From the NCBI GenBank assembly GCA_002448445.1, contig DJYC01000088.1, positions 1 to 6,658 of the forward strand: 6,658 nt of DNA, in the 5' to 3' direction. The position numbers were made by a program, and so were the translations under genes. Shown in pieces: positions 1 to 5,117 of the stretch. Under the pieces are notes generated by a model, which saw only the letters and a list, made by a program, of their open reading frames with translations, did no database searches and had not been told where the DNA came from. This DNA is from Treponema sp. UBA6988 (lineage in GTDB: Bacteria; Spirochaetota; Spirochaetia; Treponematales; Treponemataceae). Within the stretch, counting starts at the first letter, position 1. Each line of letters begins with the position of its first letter.

Positions 1-734
1 ATTCCTTCGTAGTCATTGTGGGTGAAACCCAGGTTGAGGGTAAGGTTTTCTACAGCAGTGATGCTTGCAAAAGCACCGACTGTAAGCTTTCTTTTATCAC
101 CGTCAACAGAGCTGCCTGCTACGTTCTGAACTGCAACGCCTGCTGCGAACATATCCTGGTATTCATAGTTTGCACCAAAGTTGATTATTGGCTTATAGTC
201 ATCGTCATCGCCGCCAAATGAACACTGGTCAAGACCTGCTCCAATTGTAAGTCCTTCTACAGGGCGGGCAATGAGTGCAATTCCGTTGTTTGTTGTGTAG
301 TTACCGGCCTTAATGTCGTCGTCCCAGACCGGAAGTGATGAGCCAGAAACAAAGAGGTCGTCATTCCAGCCGATTGCAAGTTCCTTGATGGGGCGGAATT
401 CGATGAACCAGTCATGGTCTGTAAGGGTGAACTGGTTGCCTTTTACGTCGTTGTCGTCAAGGGCATCTTCTACAGATTTTACAGGTTCAAAAGTCCATTC
501 GCCCATTACGCTAAAGCTAAGCTTTTCAGACTCAAAGCTGGCTTCTGCCTTTTCTACGATTCCAGCAAAGGCTGTTGCAGAATCCTTTTCGTGGCCCTCT
601 GCCTTTACATAAGTGACTGTGTCTGTGGAGAGTTCATTGGAGAAGGAAACTTCATAGTCCTTTTCCTGTGCAAAGGCCATGCCTGTAAAAAGGCACGCTG
701 CACCCAAAACTTTTACAGCATTAAAAACTTTCAT
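1..734 (-). CDS. Outer-membrane beta-barrel protein, N-terminal 244 codons (runs off left edge)
   Basis: The minus strand is open from the ATG at 734 to the window edge with no stop, giving 244 residues (MKVFNAVKVL... to ...HNDYEG). Residues 1-22 form a signal peptide: a basic start, a hydrophobic core, and MAFA before Q23, a type I signal-peptidase site. The mature part alternates short amphipathic strands with Asp/Asn/Gly turns and has no long hydrophobic helix, as expected of a porin-like outer-membrane barrel. Residues 106-165 align with residues 214-273 of the 540-residue protein encoded just upstream. The first 31 positions align without a gap and share 13 identities (D.DW..EF.P, then GS.LPV); a one-residue gap follows, then PVE.L. 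It lacks the Thr/Asp-rich N-terminal extension of that paralogue. AAGGAG (747-742) lies 7 bases before the ATG, supporting this start. I do not recognise the family by name, and substrate is unknown. The C-terminus is not visible. Confidence 0.82.
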   Translation of the reverse strand, partial: MKVFNAVKVLGAACLFTGMAFAQEKDYEVSFSNELSTDTVTYVKAEGHEKDSATAFAGIVEKAEASFESEKLSFSVMGEWTFEPVKSVEDALDDNDVKGNQFTLTDHDWFIEFRPIKELAIGWNDDLFVSGSSLPVWDDDIKAGNYTTNNGIALIARPVEGLTIGAGLDQCSFGGDDDDYKPIINFGANYEYQDMFAAGVAVQNVAGSSVDGDKRKLTVGAFASITAVENLTLNLGFTHNDYEG

Positions 735-741
735 GTATTTA

Positions 742-747
742 CTCCTT
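742..747 (-). promoter_or_regulatory. Shine-Dalgarno AAGGAG for the left barrel gene
   Basis: Read on the minus strand, AAGGAG is followed by 7 bases (TAAATAC) and the ATG at 734. This is a strong, well-spaced site and fixes the start codon. Confidence 0.85.
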
Positions 748-786
748 GGCAATTTTTATTACCTTTGTGTAATTTTTATTAGCAAT

Positions 787-815
787 AACTAATCATATTT
801 GTAAAAAATTGTCAA
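787..815 (-). promoter_or_regulatory. Candidate sigma70-type promoter of the left barrel gene
   Basis: A perfect -35 box TTGACA lies at 815-810 on the minus strand. With a 17-base spacer the -10 position (792-787) reads TTAGTT, a poor match. A better hexamer, TATGAT (797-792), sits only 12 bases after the -35. The -35 is convincing but the -10 is ambiguous. The 540-residue gene upstream also has ACTTGAC at its -35 followed by a weak -10, so the two paralogues may be controlled alike. Confidence 0.5.
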
Positions 816-830
816 GTGTTTTTTTGACAA
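809..830. promoter_or_regulatory. Inverted repeat over the -35 box (possible operator)
   Basis: TTGTCAA (809-815) and TTGACAA (824-830) are perfect inverted arms separated by 8 bases. The left arm contains the whole -35 hexamer of the downstream minus-strand gene, so a dimeric repressor bound here would block RNA polymerase. The arms are short and the surroundings AT-rich, so chance is possible. Confidence 0.3.
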
Positions 831-855
831 GATAAGAGAAAAAAGATTACAGGGG

Positions 856-902
856 CGTGGTTCGACAAGCTCACCAACCGTGGTTCAGCGGGCACGTTGA
901 GC
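856..902. repeat. Tandem 23-base repeat with TTCGACAAGCTCACC core
   Basis: CGTGGTTC occurs at 856-863 and again at 879-886, a period of 23 bases. The first unit continues with GACAAGCTCACCAAC, the second more divergently with AGCGGGCACGTTGAGC. GCTCA (869-873) and TGAGC (898-902) are inverted arms, with AACC-GT-GGTT nested inside. GC content is far above the flanking AT-rich DNA. From general knowledge, intergenic repeats carrying a GAGCTTGTCGAA core are dispersed in many bacterial genomes. Here it lies between the terminator of one barrel gene and the promoter of the next. Confidence 0.5.
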
Positions 903-921
903 CAAGTAATGACACAAGCGC

Positions 922-954
922 AAAAAAAAAACGGCCGGCATTGCTGCCGACCGT
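922..954 (-). terminator. Rho-independent terminator of the 540-residue barrel gene
   Basis: Read on the minus strand, ACGGTCGGCA (954-945), loop GCAA (944-941), TGCCGGCCGT (940-931) forms a 10-bp stem with one T.G pair and a GNRA-type tetraloop. A run of T residues (930-922) follows at once. It begins 30 bases after the stop codon at 985, so the two barrel genes are mainly separate transcripts. Confidence 0.93.
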
Positions 955-984
955 CTTTAGTAACTAATAATTAAGTATTAACTA

Positions 985-2607
985 TTAGAATGTGTACTTC
1001 CAGTATACAGGGAACTTGAAGTGATAGTTATCAACATCGTTGAGCTGGAATTCGTATACTACAGAAGCACCGAATTCGTGGCGACCTGTTGTGTAGATGA
1101 GCCATGGGCTTACACCGATGAGGATGTCTGCAGAATCTGCATCTGTATCCCATGCGAGGCGACCATCACCGATACCTGTAAGACCGTCAGCAAGAGTGAT
1201 GTTTTCTGCACCTTCTGTACCGAAGTCGAATGCACCGAATCCCTTAAGACCGAACTTGAGAGTTCCAGGGATGAAGTCATAGCCAACGCCAAGACCTGCG
1301 TACAAGTCGAATACAGACTGATCCTTCATGATGTTGTAGATACCGTCCAAAGCAACATTGAAGCGGCCGAACTGAGCTGCAACACCGAGGTTTACAACGT
1401 GGTGGCCAGTAATCTTGCCATATTCACCGTAAGCATCGTCGAGTTCCCAGTAATCAAATACTGTGCCCTGCTTGAAGCTGTGCTGTGACCATGTGTAGCC
1501 AAGGTTGATTGTGAAGTGTGGGATACCGATGAGGCTGAAGTATGCACCAGCCTGGCGGCAGTAGCTGTCAAGGATGTCCTTCCAAGTTCCACCGATTGTG
1601 AGGAAGTTGCCGATTGTGTATTCAGCACCATAGCCCATGTTGAACTTGAATTCGTCCTGACCATTCTTTTCCCACATAAGGTTGTTGTAACCACTAGCAG
1701 ATCCATAAGGATCACCAGGTGTTTCGTCTTCGATTTCTGCGTTAATCCAGTCCCTACCAGAGAGAACGTCGAAGTCAAAAGGAGCTGTAGCTGTGATTCT
1801 GAGCTTTTCTACAGGATAGAGAGCGATTGTAAGACCTTCAGAAGAAAGGTTACCACCAGTGATGTTCTGGTCTGCTACAGGGAGATAAGAACCTGGTGTG
1901 TACATATCGTGATGGAGGTTGATGCCTACCATATCGAATGGAAGGAATTCAACGTACCAGTCGAAGTCTGTCCAAGAGATGGATACGTCATCGTTTGTGA
2001 GACCATTGCGCTGAGCGAGGTTATTTGCATTGCCTGTCCAGAAGTCTTCGCTAGCATCAGAGATGCCAACCTGTGGCTTGAGCATGAACTTGAGTCTCTT
2101 TGCTTCATAAGTAAGCTCGAGCTCGTCGTAGATCTTTCCGAGTTCTACAGAGTAGAGCTGATCTCTTGTTGCTGGGCGGTCATCATCATCTTTGAGAGCA
2201 CCACGGCCCTTTACGATGTCTGAACCGAGCTTGTTTGTGAAGTGGAACTTTCCACCGAACCAGTCAGAAGCTGACCAGCGGCCCTTTGGCTGACCGATAA
2301 CTGTTGTGTAAGTTGTCTCTTCTGTTGTTTCTACAGGAACGATGAGATAACCTTCATATTCCTTAGTAACAGTGTCAGTCTTGGATCCCTGAACGACGAC
2401 GTCATCGCCTTCAACTTCGATTTCACCTTCGGCTTCGTATCCTACATAGTCTACATCACCGTCAGCGTCAGCATCTTCAGAGATTGCTGTTTCTGTAACA
2501 GTTGTTGTAGTTGTAGTTGTTGTCTCAGTTGACTGAGCAAACACTGATGTTGCACCGAATACAAGCGCTGCACCCGTGAGGGCTGCAATTTTTGCATTGA
2601 TTTTCAT
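985..2607 (-). CDS. Outer-membrane beta-barrel (porin-like) protein with Thr/Asp-rich N-terminal extension
   Basis: The product has 540 residues. Residues 1-24 are a signal peptide ending SVFA before Q25. Residues 26-110 are low-complexity: eight Thr in a row (29-36), then an acidic stretch with Asp at 45, 47, 49, 51, 53 and Gly50, a DxDxDG pattern seen in calcium-binding loops. From about residue 111 the protein is rich in aromatic residues and turns. Likely strands include 321-348, 364-374, 402-426, 434-460 and 493-520. The chain ends VYWKYTF, with the terminal Phe typical of barrels inserted by the BAM machinery. No long hydrophobic helix is present. Residues 214-273 match residues 106-165 of the next minus-strand gene, so the two are tandem paralogues. 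The ATG follows AAAAGGAG (2620-2613) by 5 bases. Length resembles treponemal Msp proteins, but I see no Msp motif and do not assign it. The cargo, if any, is unknown. Confidence 0.85.
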   Translation of the reverse strand: MKINAKIAALTGAALVFGATSVFAQSTETTTTTTTTVTETAISEDADADGDVDYVGYEAEGEIEVEGDDVVVQGSKTDTVTKEYEGYLIVPVETTEETTYTTVIGQPKGRWSASDWFGGKFHFTNKLGSDIVKGRGALKDDDDRPATRDQLYSVELGKIYDELELTYEAKRLKFMLKPQVGISDASEDFWTGNANNLAQRNGLTNDDVSISWTDFDWYVEFLPFDMVGINLHHDMYTPGSYLPVADQNITGGNLSSEGLTIALYPVEKLRITATAPFDFDVLSGRDWINAEIEDETPGDPYGSASGYNNLMWEKNGQDEFKFNMGYGAEYTIGNFLTIGGTWKDILDSYCRQAGAYFSLIGIPHFTINLGYTWSQHSFKQGTVFDYWELDDAYGEYGKITGHHVVNLGVAAQFGRFNVALDGIYNIMKDQSVFDLYAGLGVGYDFIPGTLKFGLKGFGAFDFGTEGAENITLADGLTGIGDGRLAWDTDADSADILIGVSPWLIYTTGRHEFGASVVYEFQLNDVDNYHFKFPVYWKYTF

Positions 2608-2652
2608 GTTAACTCCTTTTCAAATTATAAACTTGAATAGTTACTATAATTT

Positions 2653-2681
2653 AGGTTACATTAACAGGCGAGAAAAGTCAA
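2653..2681 (-). promoter_or_regulatory. Candidate promoter of the 540-residue barrel gene
   Basis: TTGACT (2681-2676) matches the -35 consensus at 5 of 6 bases. A 17-base spacer leads to TAACCT (2658-2653), only 3 of 6 against TATAAT. The leader to the ATG at 2607 would be about 40 bases and includes the Shine-Dalgarno AAAAGGAG at 2620-2613. A TATAGT hexamer nearer the gene lacks a -35 at proper spacing. The DNA upstream (2682-2803) is strongly AT-rich and could act as an UP element. Confidence 0.45.
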
Positions 2682-2803
2682 GTTAATTTTGAAAAGTTAG
2701 CGAATTTTTGCCAATATTTTTATTAAAAGTCAATGAAATTCAGTTTTGTTACAGAAAAAAAATTATAATTTTTTGTTTTTTTTACATTTTTGAGATTTTT
2801 TTT
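2682..2803. other. AT-rich non-coding stretch
   Basis: There is no gene here. The stretch is dominated by A and T runs. It includes an 18-base perfect palindrome at 2757-2774 (half-site AAAAAATTA) followed by a long T run. The palindrome contains no G or C, so it is unlikely to be an efficient terminator. Confidence 0.6.
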
Positions 2804-2953
2804 CAAGGGAGGACCCTTGGACCCCAGAACTAAGGGGAGGGAAACCCCCCTACTCCGAAGCGAGGGTTTTCCCTGCTGGAAACTTCGTTGCAAGTTCCCC
2901 TTAAACCCCTCCCTTTCCCGGCACGGTTTAGGGGCTCTGCCCCTAAAAACCCC
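2804..2953. repeat. GC-rich intergenic block of stacked inverted repeats
   Basis: Four inverted repeats follow one another. CAAGGG/CCCTTG is at 2804-2809 and 2814-2819. GGGAAACCC (2839-2847) faces GGGTTTTCCC (2864-2873), one base longer. GGAAACTT (2878-2885) faces AAGTTCC (2892-2898), with one A bulged. TTTAGGGGC/GCCCCTAAA (2928-2936, 2940-2948) closes on a 3-base loop. The block is C/G-rich with sharp AT-rich borders and has no plausible reading frame. The GGGGCTCTGCCCC type of hairpin is, from memory, a common dispersed intergenic sequence, so a non-autonomous repeat is likelier than a gene. Confidence 0.55.
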
Positions 2954-2971
2954 ATATTTTACATCTTAATT

Positions 2972-2999
2972 AAAAAAAACGAGAAAGGCTTTTCTTTCT
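2972..2999 (-). terminator. Weak terminator-like hairpin plus T8, minus strand
   Basis: On the minus strand AGAAAG (2999-2994), loop AAAAGC and CTTTCT (2987-2982) are followed by CG and eight T residues (2979-2972). The stem is short and AT-rich, so efficiency would be low. It would end any minus-strand transcript through the 3026-3500 repeats, but no gene there clearly needs it. Confidence 0.25.
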
Positions 3000-3025
3000 T
3001 GCCATACAATATCGAGCCAGGGAGG

Positions 3026-3101
3026 GCGACTTAGTAACATGCAGAATTGCGAAGTGATTCTGCAATCCCCAAAAAAATCCATGGACGGATTTTTTTTGGG
3101 G
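3026..3101 (+). repeat. Composite two-hairpin repeat, copy 1
   Basis: Three parts occur in order. The lead is GCGACTTAGTAACA (3026-3039). Hairpin A has arms TGCAGAAT (3040-3047) and ATTCTGCA (3057-3064). As plus-strand RNA, T3048.G3056, G3049.T3055 and C3050-G3054 extend it to 11 pairs around a GAA loop. Hairpin B pairs CCCCAAAAAAATCC (3067-3080) with GGATTTTTTTTGGGG (3087-3101, one extra T) around loop ATGGAC. The same lead-A-B order recurs at 3253 and 3332. Confidence 0.7.
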
Positions 3102-3252
3102 CAGTTCCCCGCTCCTTGCTTTTTTCCTGCGTCCCGCCAGACAAGTCCAGATTTTTCCTCTTTTGCTGAGTTTCGTTCTTGAAAAAAGAGAAATGTTTGG
3201 AAATGACTCTCTCCTCCTCTTTCTTGATTTGCATACAAAAGCGCACGGATGC
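3102..3252. other. Spacer between repeat copies 1 and 2, no gene seen
   Basis: This 151-base stretch of pyrimidine-rich and A-rich runs separates the first composite hairpin from the adjacent second and third. I see no match to the repeat unit and no credible gene. A short GCGC/GCGC inverted repeat at 3241-3254 abuts copy 2. It could be an insertion that split an originally tandem array. Confidence 0.4.
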
Positions 3253-3326
3253 GCGTCTTAGCACCCCGGAGATTTGCCTGCAAATCTCCGATCCCACAAA
3301 AAATCCATGGAGGGATTTTTTGTGGG
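3253..3326 (+). repeat. Composite two-hairpin repeat, copy 2
   Basis: The lead GCGTCTTAGCACCCC (3253-3267) resembles that of copy 1. Hairpin A is GGAGATTTGC (3268-3277), CT, GCAAATCTCC (3280-3289): perfect arms, but a different stem sequence from copies 1 and 3. Hairpin B pairs CCCACAAAAAATCC (3293-3306) perfectly with 3313-3326 around loop ATGGAG. The conserved core is AATCC-A(T/C)GGA(G/C)-GGATT; the outer arm CCCAC/GTGGG is specific to this copy. Confidence 0.7.
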
Positions 3327-3331
3327 CAGGC

Positions 3332-3404
3332 GCGGCTGAGCAGCATGCAGAATCGCATGCGATTCTGCAATACCTGGGAAAATCCACGGAGGGATTTTCC
3401 CAGG
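3332..3404 (+). repeat. Composite two-hairpin repeat, copy 3
   Basis: The lead GCGGCTGAGCAGCA (3332-3345) follows copy 2 after only 5 bases. Hairpin A is a 24-base perfect palindrome, half-site TGCAGAATCGCA (3346-3357). Hairpin B pairs CCTGGGAAAATCC (3373-3385) perfectly with GGATTTTCCCAGG (3392-3404) around loop ACGGAG. None of the three B hairpins has a T run outside the stem, so they do not look like terminators. Confidence 0.7.
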
Positions 3405-3411
3405 TCCTACG

Positions 3412-3498
3412 CCGCCATGGAGCCCCTTTAGTACCGCGCGAGCGGTATGAGCCGAATAGGCGAAGGGCGGAACGGCGGTGGCGCAAAGGGGCTGGCGG
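3412..3498 (+). other. Structured element: closed long stem with inner GNRA hairpin
   Basis: AGCCCCTTT (3421-3429) pairs perfectly with AAAGGGGCT (3485-3493). CCGCC (3412-3416) pairs with GGCGG (3494-3498), leaving ATGG (3417-3420) bulged, so the closing stem is 14 pairs. Inside, TACCGC-GCGA-GCGGTA (3432-3447) is a 6-bp hairpin with a GNRA-type loop on the plus strand. GCC-GAATA-GGC (3451-3461) is a possible second arm. This looks like a branched RNA fold, or a repeat with long terminal inverted arms. It matches no RNA family I can name. Related blocks appear inverted at the right window edge. Confidence 0.45.
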
Positions 3499-3555
3499 TC
3501 GGATTAGCCAAAGCGCAAAATGGTAGAGCAATCAGAAGGTCGTCCATAAAAGTAC

Positions 3556-3577
3556 TATAATAGAAAAACTTTCTATT
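3556..3577 (+). promoter_or_regulatory. Upstream TATAAT and overlapping inverted repeat before trkA
   Basis: A perfect TATAAT lies at 3556-3561, but no acceptable -35 precedes it at 16-18 bases. Overlapping it, AATAGAAA (3559-3566) and TTTCTATT (3570-3577) are 8-base perfect inverted arms around AAC. The right arm sequence recurs at 3584-3591. This may be a secondary trkA promoter with an operator, or chance in AT-rich DNA. Transcripts from here would have a leader of about 85 bases. Confidence 0.3.
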
Positions 3578-3616
3578 CTTAATTTTCTATTTAATTTTCA
3601 ATTTCCAACTATTTAC

Positions 3617-3646
3617 TTGCCCCATTCAAGGTCTTTATTATATAAT
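3617..3646 (+). promoter_or_regulatory. trkA promoter, predicting a leaderless mRNA
   Basis: TTGCCC (3617-3622, 4 of 6 to TTGACA), an 18-base spacer, and a perfect TATAAT (3641-3646). Only six bases separate the -10 from the ATG at 3653, so transcription would begin at or next to the A of the start codon. No Shine-Dalgarno lies at a useful distance before 3653, consistent with leaderless translation. Confidence 0.6.
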
Positions 3647-3652
3647 GTTGCC

Positions 3653-5092
3653 ATGAATATTTTGATTGTTGGCGCGGGTTTTACTGGTGTTCAGCTTGCC
3701 AAGCGTCTTATTGACGAAAAGAATAATGTTACGCTTATAGACAATGACCCGGAGACTGTGCGCCATGCGGCAAACCGCCTGGACTGTACGGTTCTTGAGG
3801 CGGACGGAAACAATCTTGAGACGCTGGAGGAATGCGGTATTGCAAAGGCTGATGCCCTTGTTGCAGTTAGCGGTAACGACGAGGTTAACATGATAACGTG
3901 TTCCCTTGTTGATGCAGTTTACCCCCGTCCGGTTAAGATTGCCCGCGTTAGGAACTATGCCTACTATATAAATACTGCGGCGGCGGCAAAGCACCATGCG
4001 GAGACTTTTAGCGGCAAGCACAGGCCTCTTTACGGTATTGACTACATGATTCACCCGGACGTAGAGGCGGCAGAGGCTATTGTTAAGGCTGTTGAGCACG
4101 GAGCCGTAAGTGAGGTTGTTTCTTTTGAGGATTCCAAGTATGAGCTTACAAGGTTACGTATAGAAAAGGATTCGCCTCTTGACGGTCTTGAGCTTAAGAA
4201 CATCCGCACACTGATTGACTTTAAGTGCGTGGTTGTCTTTTTGGAGACGGAGAGCGGGGCCATTCTGCCAAGCGGAGACACGGTTCTTAAAGAAGGCAAT
4301 TTTATTGGCGTTCTTGCGGCCAAGGAGAATCTTTCCAAAGTGCTTACCCTTTGCGGTACCCAGGTTGACCTTATCAAGAGGATTGGCCTTGTGGGAGCGG
4401 GAAGAATTGGAACTATTGTTGCTGACCGTTTAATAGAAAGAAGAAAGGCATCTCCCATTGCCCGCCTTTTTGGTCTTGGCAAAAAATCCATAGCCCAGGA
4501 CTTTGTTATCATAGACAATGATGACGGGCTTTGCAAAGAGGCAAGCGAGAGGTTCCCGGATGCAAAGGTTTTCTGCGGCAACATTACGGACGAAAGCTTT
4601 ATTGAGGAAGAGAAGCTTAACGAGCTGAACCTTTTGATATGCACCATGCACAACCACGAGCTGAACATGGTTGTTTGCGCCTACCTTGAATCCATGGGCA
4701 TAAAAAAGACCATTGCCTTGGTAACGAGTTCTGCATTTTCTCAGATTTCCGCCAAGCTGGGGGTTGACGTTTCTGTTCCGCTGCAGGATGCGGTTGTAGA
4801 TTCAATCCTTAGCCACCTGCACGGAAAGAGCGTTACTGGAATCCACACGGTATGCTCTGGCGAGTACGAGATTGTTGAATGCGACCTTTCTGCATCCAGC
4901 AAGTTCATGGGTAAGGCTCTTAAGGATATTGCAAGCCCCGGCGAATACTTGCTTCTGCTTGTTAAGAAGAACGGCAGCGAGCACTATGAGCTTCCGCAGG
5001 GAGACACAAAGCTTGAAATTGGCGACCACCTTATTCTTATAGAAAAGGCTGGCGAGAAAAAGCTCCTTGAAAAATTCAGCGGGTTAAAATAA
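3653..5092 (+). CDS. trkA: Trk potassium-uptake regulatory subunit TrkA (double RCK)
   Basis: This is the cytoplasmic NAD(H)/nucleotide-binding gating subunit of the Trk K+ uptake system. The 479 residues form two RCK repeats. The first Rossmann fold begins at residue 1, with GAGFTG at 7-12, an acidic strand end LIDND (28-32), EADGNN (49-54) and SGNDEVNM (73-80). The first RCK_C is about 155-232. The second Rossmann fold has GAGRIG at 248-253, IIDND (286-290) and CGNITDESF (308-316). The second RCK_C is about 395-475, with the family-typical GDHLIL (457-462). Length is close to the ~458 of E. coli TrkA. Between the glycine motif and the acidic residue, the second fold is 17 residues longer than the first, owing to a basic insert near 263-281. 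I chose the ATG at 3653 because the protein then begins directly at the first beta strand, as in homologues. An upstream TTG at 3617 falls inside the -35. trkH follows after 25 bases. Confidence 0.95.
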   Translation: MNILIVGAGFTGVQLAKRLIDEKNNVTLIDNDPETVRHAANRLDCTVLEADGNNLETLEECGIAKADALVAVSGNDEVNMITCSLVDAVYPRPVKIARVRNYAYYINTAAAAKHHAETFSGKHRPLYGIDYMIHPDVEAAEAIVKAVEHGAVSEVVSFEDSKYELTRLRIEKDSPLDGLELKNIRTLIDFKCVVVFLETESGAILPSGDTVLKEGNFIGVLAAKENLSKVLTLCGTQVDLIKRIGLVGAGRIGTIVADRLIERRKASPIARLFGLGKKSIAQDFVIIDNDDGLCKEASERFPDAKVFCGNITDESFIEEEKLNELNLLICTMHNHELNMVVCAYLESMGIKKTIALVTSSAFSQISAKLGVDVSVPLQDAVVDSILSHLHGKSVTGIHTVCSGEYEIVECDLSASSKFMGKALKDIASPGEYLLLLVKKNGSEHYELPQGDTKLEIGDHLILIEKAGEKKLLEKFSGLK

Positions 5093-5093
5093 G

Positions 5094-5111
5094 AGGACTT
5101 AAAATAGAGGA
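5094..5111 (+). promoter_or_regulatory. Doubled Shine-Dalgarno region before trkH
   Basis: The 25-base gap holds two similar A/G-rich blocks, AAGAGGACTT and AGAGGAAGA. The second AGAGGA (5106-5111) lies 6 bases before the ATG at 5118 and is the working site. The first lies at the end of trkA and looks like a local duplication. Confidence 0.6.
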
Positions 5112-5117
5112 AGAAAA

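Noticed and set aside
693..695. Lipoprotein signal at Cys14 of the left barrel protein
   Set aside because: The cysteine sits in the middle of the hydrophobic core, preceded by GAA instead of an L-x-(A/G) lipobox, and a good signal-peptidase I site (AFA-Q) follows.
1516..2223. Plus-strand 235-codon open frame antisense to the barrel gene
   Set aside because: It is a shadow of the minus-strand gene, which has a signal peptide, barrel pattern, ribosome site and terminator. The antisense product is Cys/Val/Glu-rich with no recognisable features.
985..2607. Treponemal major outer sheath protein (Msp)
   Set aside because: Length is similar, but I cannot see Msp sequence features and the Thr/Asp extension is not typical. 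The generic barrel call is the supportable one.
3067..3101. B hairpins as intrinsic terminators
   Set aside because: The T runs lie inside the stems and the hairpins are followed by G/C-rich sequence. No gene ends just upstream on either strand.
2966..3370. Minus-strand open frame of 134 codons overlapping the same repeats
   Set aside because: It overlaps the 166-codon frame, and CMLLSR recurs only because the underlying DNA repeat recurs. There is no ribosome site or protein-like composition.
3026..3404. CRISPR array
   Set aside because: There are only three units, each strongly self-complementary and diverged, with irregular spacing (151 and 5 bases) and no uniform spacers or cas genes.
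3179..3526. Plus-strand open frame of 115 codons
   Set aside because: It runs across hairpins A and B of copies 2 and 3 and the GNRA element. It has no ribosome site and no recognisable protein.
3031..3531. Minus-strand open frame of 166 codons through the hairpin array (TTG start)
   Set aside because: It has no Shine-Dalgarno and a rare start, its residues are an Arg/Cys/Ser-rich translation of the inverted repeats, and no fold or family is recognisable. It is best explained as an open frame through repeat DNA; homologues annotated elsewhere would probably be the same artefact.
3507..3546. tRNA-like stretch (TGGTAGAGCA followed by AGGTCGTCC)
   Set aside because: It resembles D-arm and T-arm motifs, but no complementary D-stem GCTC precedes it, there is no anticodon arm of proper length, no TTCGA loop and no acceptor stem.
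3617..3652. Extended trkA start at TTG 3617
   Set aside because: It would add 12 residues before the Rossmann strand, has no Shine-Dalgarno, and the TTG is part of the -35 hexamer with TATAAT inside the proposed extension.
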